DNA of 16,339 nucleotides, taken from Deltaproteobacteria bacterium (GTDB lineage: Bacteria; Myxococcota_A; Polyangia; JAAYKL01). The notes under the pieces were generated by a model, which made no database searches, was not told where the DNA came from, and was given only the letters and a program-made list of their open reading frames with translations. The translations under genes and the position numbers were made by a program. Positions 1 to 8,110 of the stretch are shown here, in pieces. The stretch's first letter is position 1. Each line of letters begins with the position of its first letter. The DNA is taken from the NCBI GenBank assembly GCA_011389755.1, contig JAABTR010000183.1, positions 1-16,339 of the forward strand. Direction: 5' to 3'.

Positions 1-2700
1 GACCTCAAAGAACCGGGAGAGCCGCAGGCGGGTTTCAGCGGCCTGGACGAAGCTTTCGTTTGCCAAAGCGACGCGGGCGCTGGCCTCCAGAAGGCCCGGG
101 TGCTCCGGAGAGCGGGAGAGCGCCTCACCGAGTATCGTCAGCGCACGCTGCAGCTGCCCGGACTCTTCGTAGGCCTCGGCCGCCTCCAGGAGCCACTCGA
201 GGCACTCCCATCCATCGTAATCCGCCGCGAGGCGCGAACGCTCGATGAGCAGCTCGGCGCGCCTGACCGGCTCCATTTTTTCGAGGTTCTGCTCGGTCGT
301 CCAACACAGCATTTCCTCCGACTGGTAATCCTCGGGCGCGAGCGAGCCGGCAGCCGAGGCCTCTTTCGAGCGCGCGGCCTCGAGAATACTCGCGGCCGTC
401 TTGCACGCTCCGCTCGTGGTCCCCGGGGGCGCCAGCTCGCCCAGCGAAACAAACGCGTCGGAGACCATGGAGGAGCTGCTGTTTTTTTGTCCGACCATGG
501 CGGACCAGAGCAATCGCACGGGGGTTTTCTTTAAGTCGTGTTCGAGCAGATCCGCGAGCGCAGAGGCTCCACGCGCGGCCCGGCCCGTCTCGAGCAGCTC
601 CGCTATCCAAAAATCCTCCTGCTCGGTCGATGCCAAAAGAGCTTCTTCTTGCAGGGCTTGGTCGAGCGCCCCCGCGTCTCCGAGCTGAAACAGCACATAG
701 AGCCGGTACAGCCTCGCGGCCTGGGCCAAGAACTCGTCTTGACTTTGGGCCGCGAAATCGAAGTGCTCGAGCGCCTCGGGGTAGCTGCCCAGGGTAAAAA
801 GGCTCAGCTCGCCGGCGAGCAACCTGAGGCGAGCCGACTCCTCCGGGCACTGCTCGGCCAGGCGCACCAGCGTCTCCGCTGCCCCGAGGTAATCGAGGTT
901 CGCGAATCTCAAGCGCGCGCAGGCCAAAAGTGCAAACAGGTCGGTCGGATCTCTTTGCGCCAAATCCTCGTAGAGCCGGAGGGCTTCCTCGCTGTCCCGC
1001 ACGCCTTGCTCTTCGACAATGGACTTTTGGTACAAGAGCTCGATGGCGCGCAGCTCATCCTTGGCCACCACCGCGGCGTCCGAGAGCCCCTGAGACAGCT
1101 CCTTCCACCGGCCCAGCTGTTTGAGAAGCCTCAATACGCCGTCTCTGGCCACCGAGGCCCGAGGGGTCCTCTCCTGCGCTTTTTTAAACAGCTCGAGCGC
1201 CTCGGCGGCCTTGGCTTCGTTTTCCTCCATGAGCAAACCGGCCAAGGAGTAGAGCACCGAGCACAGGGTCGCATCCTTGGTGCTTTGCGCCCACGTGACA
1301 AAACGCTGAGCCACACGGCTGGGAGTCTCCTCCCGCCCAAACCAGACCGCCTCGACCGCGAGACTCCAAAGCGGCGCAGATGGGCTGGTGTCTACGATCG
1401 GCCAAATGGTGTCGGCCGGACCGCCCTCCTCGACCGCTATGGCGGCGACCGGACAGTCAGCCCCTTTTTCCACCAGCGAGAGCGCCACTTCGTACGTTTG
1501 TTCGTGGTTCGGATGAAGCAAAAACCATGTAACGAGCCTCTCGTTCGACGCCTCTTTGCGCGGCGGCGAATCCTTCGGGTCCTTCGCAAGCTCCCGGATC
1601 ACCGCCCCGACCAACGACGCGTCTGCCAGTTGGTCCTCGGCCAAAAGCGGCGCGACGAGCTCGGGGCGTCCCGCCGAGAGCGCCAACTGGGCGCGCCAAG
1701 CCGTGGTGGCGTGCTTCGGCAGAAGCTCGAGCGCCTCCGCGAATTTTTTTTGGGTCTCGAGCAGCCGGACGAGCTCGATCTGAAGGAAGGGCTGCTCGGG
1801 TGCCAGCGCGATGGCTCTGCGCAGCGCCGCGACCGCAGATTCCAAGTCTCCGAGGCGCCGCTCTCGAACGAGCGCCATGTGCCACCACAAGGCCGCCGCG
1901 ACGTCATCACCCCGATCGAACGCGTCGAACCCCCAACCATCCGGTCGATCGACATGCGACGTCGACTCTCGGCGCTCGGCCGCTTCGGCCATGACGCCCA
2001 GCGCGCGATCCACCTGCGGCCAGTGCTCGATCTCCATGCAAGTGCGCAAGATATCGTTCGCGTCTGCCCAATCCAGGTGGGGTTGTTCCAGGGCTTTGAC
2101 AAGCGAAGCCTCGACCTTTTCGGACGGTGCCCCCGACCGCAGATTCATCGAGGCGACGGCGCAGTAAAGCGAGGCCTTCCACAAAGGGTCTGCGGAAAGA
2201 TCAGCCAGCTGGTCGAGAGGCTCCACGGCGGACGCCGTCTCACCGAGCCCCAGCTGGGTCTCCACCTGGGTCCACAGGACGTCTCGGCCGTCCGGCGTCA
2301 GCCACAGAGCTTCTTTGAGCTCGGCATGCGCCGCGACCTCATCCCGAAAAACGTCTCGTCGAAGCTTCGCCATTTGCACGCGGCATGAAACGATATCGCG
2401 TGGACGATCCTGGATGATCGACAGTAGCTCGAGCACGCGCATCTTCGACTCGATGTCGCGGCGGGAGCCGTTTCTCCAAGCCTCCCACAAAACATCCGGA
2501 TCAGAGGGCATAAGCTCCACAGCTTCGCCGAGAAGGTCCCAAGCTCTCTTGGCGCTGCTCAATCGCTCTTCGTGAATGCGCGCCAGAGCGCACAAAAGAG
2601 TGCCTTTACGCCTGGCATCGTCACACAGATCGATCTCCGCCTGCAAAAACCGGGCGTATTCCTCCCAAAAATTTTCGTTGCCGTTGTCGAAACGGATCAC
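1..2700 (-). CDS. TPR-rich repeat protein, C-terminus beyond the window
   Basis: The reading frame is open from 2700 to the left edge without a stop, giving 900 codons, so the C-terminus lies outside the window. The start chosen is GTG at 2700-2698, preceded by GAGG five bases upstream and only 7 bp after the stop of the MshEN-GAF-HEAT gene. This implies co-transcription and probably translational coupling. The protein is soluble-looking and almost wholly helical, with no signal peptide or membrane segment. It consists of degenerate TPR-like units rich in Ala, Leu, Glu and Trp, for example EEALRLYEDLAQRDPTDLFA near residues 570-590 and PEALEHFDFAAQSQDEFLAQ near 661-680. The last visible residues still follow the TPR pattern, so more repeats probably follow. 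TPR superhelices usually act as protein-protein scaffolds. No catalytic motif is visible and I do not recognise a specific family. Function is unknown beyond likely partnership with the upstream gene product. Confidence 0.85.
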   Translation of the reverse strand, partial: MIRFDNGNENFWEEYARFLQAEIDLCDDARRKGTLLCALARIHEERLSSAKRAWDLLGEAVELMPSDPDVLWEAWRNGSRRDIESKMRVLELLSIIQDRPRDIVSCRVQMAKLRRDVFRDEVAAHAELKEALWLTPDGRDVLWTQVETQLGLGETASAVEPLDQLADLSADPLWKASLYCAVASMNLRSGAPSEKVEASLVKALEQPHLDWADANDILRTCMEIEHWPQVDRALGVMAEAAERRESTSHVDRPDGWGFDAFDRGDDVAAALWWHMALVRERRLGDLESAVAALRRAIALAPEQPFLQIELVRLLETQKKFAEALELLPKHATTAWRAQLALSAGRPELVAPLLAEDQLADASLVGAVIRELAKDPKDSPPRKEASNERLVTWFLLHPNHEQTYEVALSLVEKGADCPVAAIAVEEGGPADTIWPIVDTSPSAPLWSLAVEAVWFGREETPSRVAQRFVTWAQSTKDATLCSVLYSLAGLLMEENEAKAAEALELFKKAQERTPRASVARDGVLRLLKQLGRWKELSQGLSDAAVVAKDELRAIELLYQKSIVEEQGVRDSEEALRLYEDLAQRDPTDLFALLACARLRFANLDYLGAAETLVRLAEQCPEESARLRLLAGELSLFTLGSYPEALEHFDFAAQSQDEFLAQAARLYRLYVLFQLGDAGALDQALQEEALLASTEQEDFWIAELLETGRAARGASALADLLEHDLKKTPVRLLWSAMVGQKNSSSSMVSDAFVSLGELAPPGTTSGACKTAASILEAARSKEASAAGSLAPEDYQSEEMLCWTTEQNLEKMEPVRRAELLIERSRLAADYDGWECLEWLLEAAEAYEESGQLQRALTILGEALSRSPEHPGLLEASARVALANESFVQAAETRLRLSRFFEV

Positions 2701-2707
2701 GCTTGCC

Positions 2708-5509
2708 TCACTCGTTTCCTTCAATCAGGTGGAAAGCGGCCCCTTCTTTCCTCCACCAGGACTCGCACTGCTTTTTTGCGCTCAACATCTGTCGGGCATC
2801 TGTGGGTTGGTCTGGCCATTCAACCTCGACTCCGACGGTTTTTCTGAGCTCGGCCGTCGCGGCGAAGCGAATGCGGTCGGCCGGATGCTCCAAAGAGGCG
2901 ATCGCCCACTCCAGACGATGGCGATCGTTATTGGCGTCCAGCCACGCGAGCCACCGTCTCTCGGAGAAGCCGAAATCGTTGAACGAAATCTTGACGAGCG
3001 CCTTGTGGGCCGCCTGCACCAGACCTTGATCCGCGGACCCGAGCATGCGCGCCAGCGGCCTCAGCGCCTCCGCGACCTTCAGCTCCCCCAAGGCAAAGGC
3101 GGCGAGCCGTTTTTCTTCGACCTTCGACTCCGTCGCGTCGAGCACCCGCACGAGGTTGCGCACCGCCCACCTGAATTCGGGAAACCGAGCGTACTGCCTG
3201 ATGACATCGGCTGCCAGAGCCCGCACCTGTCTATCGGGATCGAAAAGTCGTTTGGTGAGCGCGGGGAGCAATTCTGGAGCCGTGATCTCCGAGAACAAAA
3301 AGGTGGCATAAAACCGAACGTCGGAATCCAAGCTCTCGAGCAGCGGCTGCACATGCGGCGTCACGCGAGGGCCGAGCCTGACGAGCAGCTTGAGAAGAGG
3401 GCCGTGAAAGGAAACGCGCGGCAACTTGGCCCCGAGCTGGTAGCGATCGTACTTGAGAGGACCGGGAAAATGCGGCACCAAGCCGGCCAAGGCATCATCT
3501 CCGATCCCCATCAGCAGCTCAGCGGCCGCCTCGTCGAACGACCCCGGGCTCAGTATGCGCTCGATGAGCCGCTCTATCTCCTCGCGCATCTCCACAATCA
3601 CTGAGCGCCCTTTTGGAGGGCCCCCGCCAACGTTGACCACAGCCGCGGCCTTGACCGGCGCCTTTGATGGCGCTTTTCCTTGTTGAGCCGCAAGACCTCG
3701 TTGCCGCGTCACCAGGCGGGCCTCGCCTTCGGGCTCGGCGCTGACCTCGGACGCGAGGTCCAAAGGTTCGTCCTGTGAGGCGCCCTTCGAAAACTCCGCG
3801 AAGTCGCGCGTGCGCCGCAAGTCCTCGTCGCCGCCGACGGGATCCCGAAAACCAGGTGGGCCGATATGACCGCTGCGCTCGAGATCGACGATGCTCGGTC
3901 GTCGCTGCGCGGCGGGTTTTCGGCTCTTGCGCCGCGGCCCGAGCTCGTCGACCAGAGACGAGCGATCTTTCTCCGCGACCTCGTCTCCCTTGACATGGTA
4001 GCGCCCGGCCGATGACGAGTTCTTTTCTTTATGCCCGTTCGTCTTCGACTCGCGCGCCGCGGACTCGGAGATCTGGGCCTCGAGCTTCGCCACGAACGAC
4101 AGCGGCTCCCGCTTTTTTCCGGGCTCGCCGCGGCCGCTCTCAACAGGAGCGCTGCTTTGCTTGCGGCTGATCAGCAGCCGCTCGAAGGCTTCGCTGACGT
4201 AGCGACAAAAACGCGACAGGCTGGAGACTTCCTCGGCGAGCACGCCGCTTTGGCCGCCGTCGCCGTACAAAAGCATGATCACCCTGTGCCGGATGAATAT
4301 CGGCAAGATGGCGCAGTTTCGCAGCCCTGCCCGCCCCATTCTCTTGAGCGCATCCTGGTCGGCCTCCGCCGTGCCGGGTGGACCGAGGTACAAAGACTTG
4401 GTCTCGAAGGCGGTCTCGAACATCCCCCCCTGGTCCAGCGGTATGGCCAAATGGTCGATGCGCTGCGTTTCCCTGCGCCCCCAAACCGCCGTGCGCCCTT
4501 GGGCCATCTTCCCGTGAACCACGAGCAAGACCAGGAATTCGAAAGACTGACGCGCAAAATCCATGACGACATCCAAGATCTCGTCTCGACTTTTTGCGTC
4601 ATCGAGTCTCTCACGGGCTTCGGCCAGGGACACGAGCACCGCCGGTTCGCCTTCGCTGTGGCCGACGAGGTCATGGGCCGACGCGTCCCCCGGCTCAGGC
4701 CGGTCGTGAACCTCGCCATCCATGGGGGATGCCGAGGAGCGCTGCCGGCGCACCTTTTCTCGATAGAGCTCGGCGGTCCGGCGGATGCGTTCGCGGTTTT
4801 CGAAGGCGCTGCCCGATTTTTGCCCCGGCGTGAGGACCTCGGCGGCCGCGTGTGGCTCCCGGGCGGCCTCGCTCGACGGTGTCGTAATTTTCTCGGGGTC
4901 TGAAGGCGGGCCGATGGTGACGATGCGTCCGGTCCCGACCTCGGAGCCCGAAGACGCCTCGTTGCCGGCGGGCCGGGCCGAAAACAGCCCCGGCACCGAC
5001 GAGGGTGGGCGCACCGTGGGGGGCTGATCGACCTCGAAGTCCGGCTCGTAGCGGCGCTGCAGGGCTACCATCCGGGGTGACATCGGGAGGCCGTAGTGCC
5101 GGTTGAGCCCCATCGCCAATCGAAACTCGTGTACGTAATAGGCATCGAAACGGACATTGATAGCGAACGCGATCTCTTCGAGGTCCTCGCTGTGGGGCTC
5201 CTCGTCCGCCGCGATGATCATCCTCGTGTCCTCGAGGCGTATCGGCAAAATGCGGCTCTTTTCCACCGCGGACCAAGGAAGCATCTTGATGGCGCGCTGG
5301 TTCGGCACGTTCAGAAGTTCCCGGAGCAGGACCGGCATCCCCCGGGATCTGGCCGCATACTCCGCCAGAACCTCTTCGCCGACCAGTCCCAACTCGAGGA
5401 CATTCGTCTCCAGGCTCCCTCCGTGTATCACTTGATGCTGGAGAGCCTGCTCGATCTGTTTCACACCGACTATCTGGTTCTGCACCAGAAGTGAACCGAG
5501 AGCCGCCAT
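2708..5509 (-). CDS. MshEN (GspE N-terminal)-GAF-HEAT repeat protein
   Basis: The product is 933 residues. Residues 1-150 resemble the MshEN/T2SSE_N domain at the N-terminus of GspE/PulE/MshE ATPases (ALGSLLVQNQIVGVKQIEQA, then a second similar unit from about 32). No Walker ATPase follows. A Pro/Ser/charged linker spans about 155-290. A GAF-like domain occupies about 293-448 (LAEARERLDDAKSRDEILDV through ILPIFIRHRVIMLLYGDG). A second long polar linker spans about 450-635. HEAT-type helical repeats fill about 640-910 (DSDVRFYATFLFSEI, DPDRQVRALAADVIRQYA, RLAAFALGELKVAEALRPLA). MshEN domains can bind cyclic di-GMP, but here the conserved Arg of both RLG motifs and the first Gly are replaced, so binding is doubtful. 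ATG 5509 is the first possible start, because an in-frame stop lies two codons upstream. It heads a two-gene unit with the TPR protein. I infer a sensory scaffold; it is not a secretion ATPase. Confidence 0.9.
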   Translation of the reverse strand: MAALGSLLVQNQIVGVKQIEQALQHQVIHGGSLETNVLELGLVGEEVLAEYAARSRGMPVLLRELLNVPNQRAIKMLPWSAVEKSRILPIRLEDTRMIIAADEEPHSEDLEEIAFAINVRFDAYYVHEFRLAMGLNRHYGLPMSPRMVALQRRYEPDFEVDQPPTVRPPSSVPGLFSARPAGNEASSGSEVGTGRIVTIGPPSDPEKITTPSSEAAREPHAAAEVLTPGQKSGSAFENRERIRRTAELYREKVRRQRSSASPMDGEVHDRPEPGDASAHDLVGHSEGEPAVLVSLAEARERLDDAKSRDEILDVVMDFARQSFEFLVLLVVHGKMAQGRTAVWGRRETQRIDHLAIPLDQGGMFETAFETKSLYLGPPGTAEADQDALKRMGRAGLRNCAILPIFIRHRVIMLLYGDGGQSGVLAEEVSSLSRFCRYVSEAFERLLISRKQSSAPVESGRGEPGKKREPLSFVAKLEAQISESAARESKTNGHKEKNSSSAGRYHVKGDEVAEKDRSSLVDELGPRRKSRKPAAQRRPSIVDLERSGHIGPPGFRDPVGGDEDLRRTRDFAEFSKGASQDEPLDLASEVSAEPEGEARLVTRQRGLAAQQGKAPSKAPVKAAAVVNVGGGPPKGRSVIVEMREEIERLIERILSPGSFDEAAAELLMGIGDDALAGLVPHFPGPLKYDRYQLGAKLPRVSFHGPLLKLLVRLGPRVTPHVQPLLESLDSDVRFYATFLFSEITAPELLPALTKRLFDPDRQVRALAADVIRQYARFPEFRWAVRNLVRVLDATESKVEEKRLAAFALGELKVAEALRPLARMLGSADQGLVQAAHKALVKISFNDFGFSERRWLAWLDANNDRHRLEWAIASLEHPADRIRFAATAELRKTVGVEVEWPDQPTDARQMLSAKKQCESWWRKEGAAFHLIEGNE

Positions 5510-5531
5510 CGATCACCAATCTTTGTATTCG

Positions 5532-5568
5532 ACTATAGAATATTTAACTGGCAGCGGTGCCAAGTCAA
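5532..5568 (-). promoter_or_regulatory. Possible promoter and operator of the MshEN-GAF-HEAT gene
   Basis: The 59-bp gap between rsmE and the MshEN-GAF-HEAT gene is strikingly AT-rich for this window. Read on the minus strand it has TTGACT (5568-5563), a 14-bp inverted repeat TGGCA-N4-TGCCA (5562-5549), then an AT block containing TATTCT and TATAGT (5537-5532). No pair of hexamers has ideal 17-bp spacing: TTGACT to the AATATT-like match is 18, and to TATAGT it is longer. A sigma-70-type start somewhere here is therefore plausible but not fixed. The inverted repeat could be an operator or a weak rsmE terminator stem, though no T-run follows. Confidence 0.35.
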
Positions 5569-6294
5569 TCAAATATCTAGGGCCCCGAGGAGCGCCGCCG
5601 TGATCGCACAGGCGGCCACCGCGGCTGTCTCTATCCGAAGAATCGGTGTCGCGAGCGCCAACGTTTCGAAACCAAAGCCCTGTGCCGACGAAAGCTCCTG
5701 GGCGGTCCAGCCTCCCTCCGGACCTATGAGTATCGTCACGGGCGTCTCGATGGGACGCCGGATTCGGCGGCAGCAAACCCCGGGATGCCAAATCCATCGC
5801 GTGCCGATTTCGTCGCCGTTTTTATCGAGCTGAGGCAGCCAGCTCTCCAGCTCGATGGGATCTCCCACCTCGAGAGCCGCCCCGCGGCCGCATTGCCGCT
5901 GAGACTCCCGCGCGATCCTGCGCCAGCGCTCCACCTTGTTCTCCTTGGGTTCCACCACGCCCCGCCGCGTCAGGATGGGCGCCACCGAAGCCGCCCCCAG
6001 CTCGCTCAATTGGCGAACGAGCCCGTCGAAGAGGGCGCGCTTGGGAACGGCGACACCGAGCCTTATCGGCCGGACGATGTCGGCGCGAGACAAGGCGTCC
6101 ACCACATAGATGACCGTCTCATCTGCCGTAACGCTCTCGATCCGCGCCAGCCAGCTTTGACCGGCGTCGTCCGTGATCTCCGCCTCGTCTCCAGGCCGCG
6201 CTCGGCGCACGCGGCTTATGTAGTGATGCTCGCCGCCGAAAACCCGAAGGCGCTGCCCCTTTGCCACGCGCCCGGAGACCAGGAGCCTCTTCAT
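5569..6294 (-). CDS. rsmE: 16S rRNA (uracil-1498)-N3-methyltransferase RsmE
   Basis: RsmE uses S-adenosylmethionine to methylate N3 of U1498 in 16S rRNA within the 30S subunit. The 241-residue product has the normal family length. It shows an N-terminal PUA-like part (MKRLLVSGRVAKGQRLRV), then the SPOUT-fold signatures: PKRALFDGLVRQLSELGA at 84-101, VERWRRIARESQRQCGRG at 121-138, the SAM-binding knot loop LIGPEGGWT at 189-197, and the C-terminal LATPILRIETA at 214-224. The ATG at 6294 is chosen over longer in-frame starts because the family begins at MKR and because this ATG overlaps the prmA stop as ATGA, a classic translational coupling. The prmA-rsmE pair is common in bacteria. There is nothing unusual in the catalytic motifs. 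Confidence 0.95.
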   Translation of the reverse strand: MKRLLVSGRVAKGQRLRVFGGEHHYISRVRRARPGDEAEITDDAGQSWLARIESVTADETVIYVVDALSRADIVRPIRLGVAVPKRALFDGLVRQLSELGAASVAPILTRRGVVEPKENKVERWRRIARESQRQCGRGAALEVGDPIELESWLPQLDKNGDEIGTRWIWHPGVCCRRIRRPIETPVTILIGPEGGWTAQELSSAQGFGFETLALATPILRIETAAVAACAITAALLGALDI

Positions 6295-7160
6295 CGCAGC
6301 GCTCGCCTGAGCGCCAACGCCGCCCAGCCGTCTTCGATGAGGGTCTTCGTCACTTCGAAACCTGGAAACAGCTCCAAGCAGACGTCGATTTGATCGGCGA
6401 GGAGGCCGCTTAGAAAAGCCTCCCCTTGAGGATCCACCCGCTCGGATATATCCGCCGCGCATTTTTGGAACACGGCAAGCTGAATGTTGGCCAGCACCAG
6501 CGGCCAGGCTCCTCTTGCCACTTCGGCGCCGCCCAGCTCGGCGCGCACCCGGTCGCCGACCCCATTGACGCGCGCGTTTTCGACGGTCGCTTCCACCGAC
6601 TCCATCTCAATATCGACTCCGAGAGCCTCGCGCGCACCCAGCTTCACCGCCGCGATGGCCAGCACCCCTGAGCCGGTGCCCACGTCTAAAACCCTTGTGG
6701 GCATCCCCGATTCCGCGGCGCTTTGCTCGAGAAGGCTCAGCACCAGCCGGGTCGTGGCGTGTCCTCCCGTGCCGAACGCCATCCCGGGGTCGATCACGAT
6801 GGTCTCCCTGTCGGCTCGCGGGGGATCCATCCACGGAGCGATGACCTGGAGCCGCCCGAGGACGACCGGCTTGAAGTACTTGCGCCACCCGGTGCTCCAA
6901 CCGTCGTCCACCACCTCGACCGGCTCGATGAGCAGCTCGTCGGCCCCCTCGCCTGCCAGCGCGGCGGCGGCCCGATCGCGCAGCTCCGCGGAATCGTAGC
7001 CAGCGATGAGCAAGGCCTGCCCCGTCTGGGACGTCGTCATGGTGGTGGCGTCCCGCTGCTCGACCCCATTGGCGCCGAGGTCCCACAGACGATAAGAGAC
7101 CTCTTCGGCGCGCTCCAAAGAGACGTGAACGTGCAGACATGACCGTGATTCGCAACTCAT
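6291..7160 (-). CDS. prmA: Ribosomal protein L11 methyltransferase PrmA
   Basis: PrmA transfers methyl groups from S-adenosylmethionine to ribosomal protein L11. The 289-residue product matches the usual length. An N-terminal L11-recognition domain (about 1-60) precedes the linker motif DGWSTGWRKYFKPVVLG at 86-102. The diagnostic IDPGMAFGTGGHATTRLVL lies at 123-141. The Rossmann motif I VLDVGTGSGVLAIA is at 157-170, the acidic residue pair binding the SAM ribose is in GVDIE at 181-185, and LANI at 223-226 stands where the family has its LANIL-type catalytic loop. ATG at 7160 is taken as start; its ribosome-binding site is weak. The stop overlaps the rsmE start by ATGA. It lies 73 bp downstream of sucD on the same strand, and no clear terminator separates them, so readthrough from sucCD is possible. 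Confidence 0.95.
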   Translation of the reverse strand: MSCESRSCLHVHVSLERAEEVSYRLWDLGANGVEQRDATTMTTSQTGQALLIAGYDSAELRDRAAAALAGEGADELLIEPVEVVDDGWSTGWRKYFKPVVLGRLQVIAPWMDPPRADRETIVIDPGMAFGTGGHATTRLVLSLLEQSAAESGMPTRVLDVGTGSGVLAIAAVKLGAREALGVDIEMESVEATVENARVNGVGDRVRAELGGAEVARGAWPLVLANIQLAVFQKCAADISERVDPQGEAFLSGLLADQIDVCLELFPGFEVTKTLIEDGWAALALRRALR

Positions 7161-7233
7161 ACGCTGCGAGCTACCCGACGGGCCGCCCTGTCGTCAAGCT
7201 CCAAAGCGCGCTGCCTAGAGATATCGGCCACGA

Positions 7234-8106
7234 TTACAAGAGGCTCGCCAGGGTGCGACCGATATCCGCGGGGGTGGGGCTCACCTTCACACCGGCCGCC
7301 TCGAGGGCCGCCACTTTGTCCGCGGCCGTGCCTTTGCCGCCGGAGATGATGGCACCGGCGTGCCCCATACGCTTGCCCGGAGGGGCGGTGCGCCCGGCGA
7401 TGAACGCCGCCACCGGTTTTTTGATGTTTTGCGCAATGAAAGCCGCCGCCTTCTCTTCGGCGGTGCCGCCTATCTCGCCGATCATCACCACGGCGTCCGT
7501 GTCCGGGTCTTCCTCGAACAGGGCGAGCAGGTCGGCGAAGTCCAATCCACCCACGGGATCCCCGCCGATGCCGATGCAGGTGGACTGGCCGAGCCCCAGG
7601 TCCGTGAGCTGAGCGATCGCTTCGTAAGTCAAGGTGCCCGAACGGGAGATCACGCCGATGCGCCCCGGCCTGGTCACCCGGTGGGGGGTGATCCCGAGCT
7701 TCTGCGAGGTGGTCGGCTGGATGAGGCCGGGGCAGTTGGGCCCGATCAGCTTGGTCCGTCCGCCACGAAGCGCGGCGCGCACCTCGAGCATGTCCATCGT
7801 AGGGATGCCCTCGGTGATGCAGACGGCCAGCGCGAGCTTTGCGCCGGCGGCTTCGAGGATGGCATCCGCCGCGAACGGCGCCGGCACGAAAATAACCGCT
7901 GCATCGGCACCCGTTTGTTCTTTTGCCTGCGCGACTGTGTCAAAAATGGGTATCTCGTCGTCGAGCTTTTGACCGCTCTTGCCCGGAGTCACGCCGGCCA
8001 CGACGTTCGTGCCGGCCTCCATCATCTGCCTGGTGTGAAAAGCACCGGCTCCACCGGTGATCCCCTGAATGAGCACCCGCGTGCCCTTGTCCACCAATAT
8101 CGTCAT
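7234..8106 (-). CDS. sucD: Succinyl-CoA synthetase alpha subunit SucD
   Basis: SucD is the alpha subunit of succinate-CoA ligase, which interconverts succinyl-CoA and succinate with formation of ATP or GTP in the TCA cycle. The 290-residue length is standard. The N-terminal CoA-binding Rossmann domain shows VLIQGITGGAGAFHTRQM at 11-28 and VVAGVTPGKSGQ at 35-46. IGPNCPGLI is at 121-129. The phosphorylated catalytic histidine is H249 in GKRMGHAGAIISGGKGTA (244-261). The frame stays open upstream into sucC, but ATG 8106 is the true start. It matches the family N-terminus and is preceded by GGGAGGTGA, a strong ribosome-binding site that contains the sucC stop. The gap to sucC is 4 bp, so the subunits are coupled in stoichiometric expression. 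Confidence 0.98.
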   Translation of the reverse strand: MTILVDKGTRVLIQGITGGAGAFHTRQMMEAGTNVVAGVTPGKSGQKLDDEIPIFDTVAQAKEQTGADAAVIFVPAPFAADAILEAAGAKLALAVCITEGIPTMDMLEVRAALRGGRTKLIGPNCPGLIQPTTSQKLGITPHRVTRPGRIGVISRSGTLTYEAIAQLTDLGLGQSTCIGIGGDPVGGLDFADLLALFEEDPDTDAVVMIGEIGGTAEEKAAAFIAQNIKKPVAAFIAGRTAPPGKRMGHAGAIISGGKGTAADKVAALEAAGVKVSPTPADIGRTLASLL

Positions 8107-8110
8107 CTCG

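Noticed and set aside
538..2388. A 616-codon open frame on the plus strand
   Set aside because: It lies exactly antiphase to the minus-strand TPR gene, whose frame is open throughout and gives a coherent repeat protein. The plus-strand translation is low-complexity and matches no fold. Such antisense frames are expected from GC-rich codon bias.
1..2700. Recurrent CTCGAG/GAGCTC strings suggesting a DNA repeat
   Set aside because: They are in-frame Leu-Glu and Glu-Leu codons of a helical repeat protein with irregular spacing, so they do not form a DNA repeat array.
4031..4903. A 290-codon plus-strand frame
   Set aside because: It lies opposite the MshEN-GAF-HEAT gene across its linkers and GAF domain and shows no recognisable domain.
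5549..5565. A sigma-54 promoter suggested by TTGGCAC in the gap before the MshEN-GAF-HEAT gene
   Set aside because: The GC doublet that should lie 10 bp further is misplaced by about three bases. The sequence is better described as an inverted repeat next to a TTGACT hexamer.
6295..6462. An N-terminal extension of RsmE by 56 codons
   Set aside because: It is Arg/Gly-rich out-of-frame reading of the end of prmA. The RsmE family starts at MKR, where the ATGA overlap lies.
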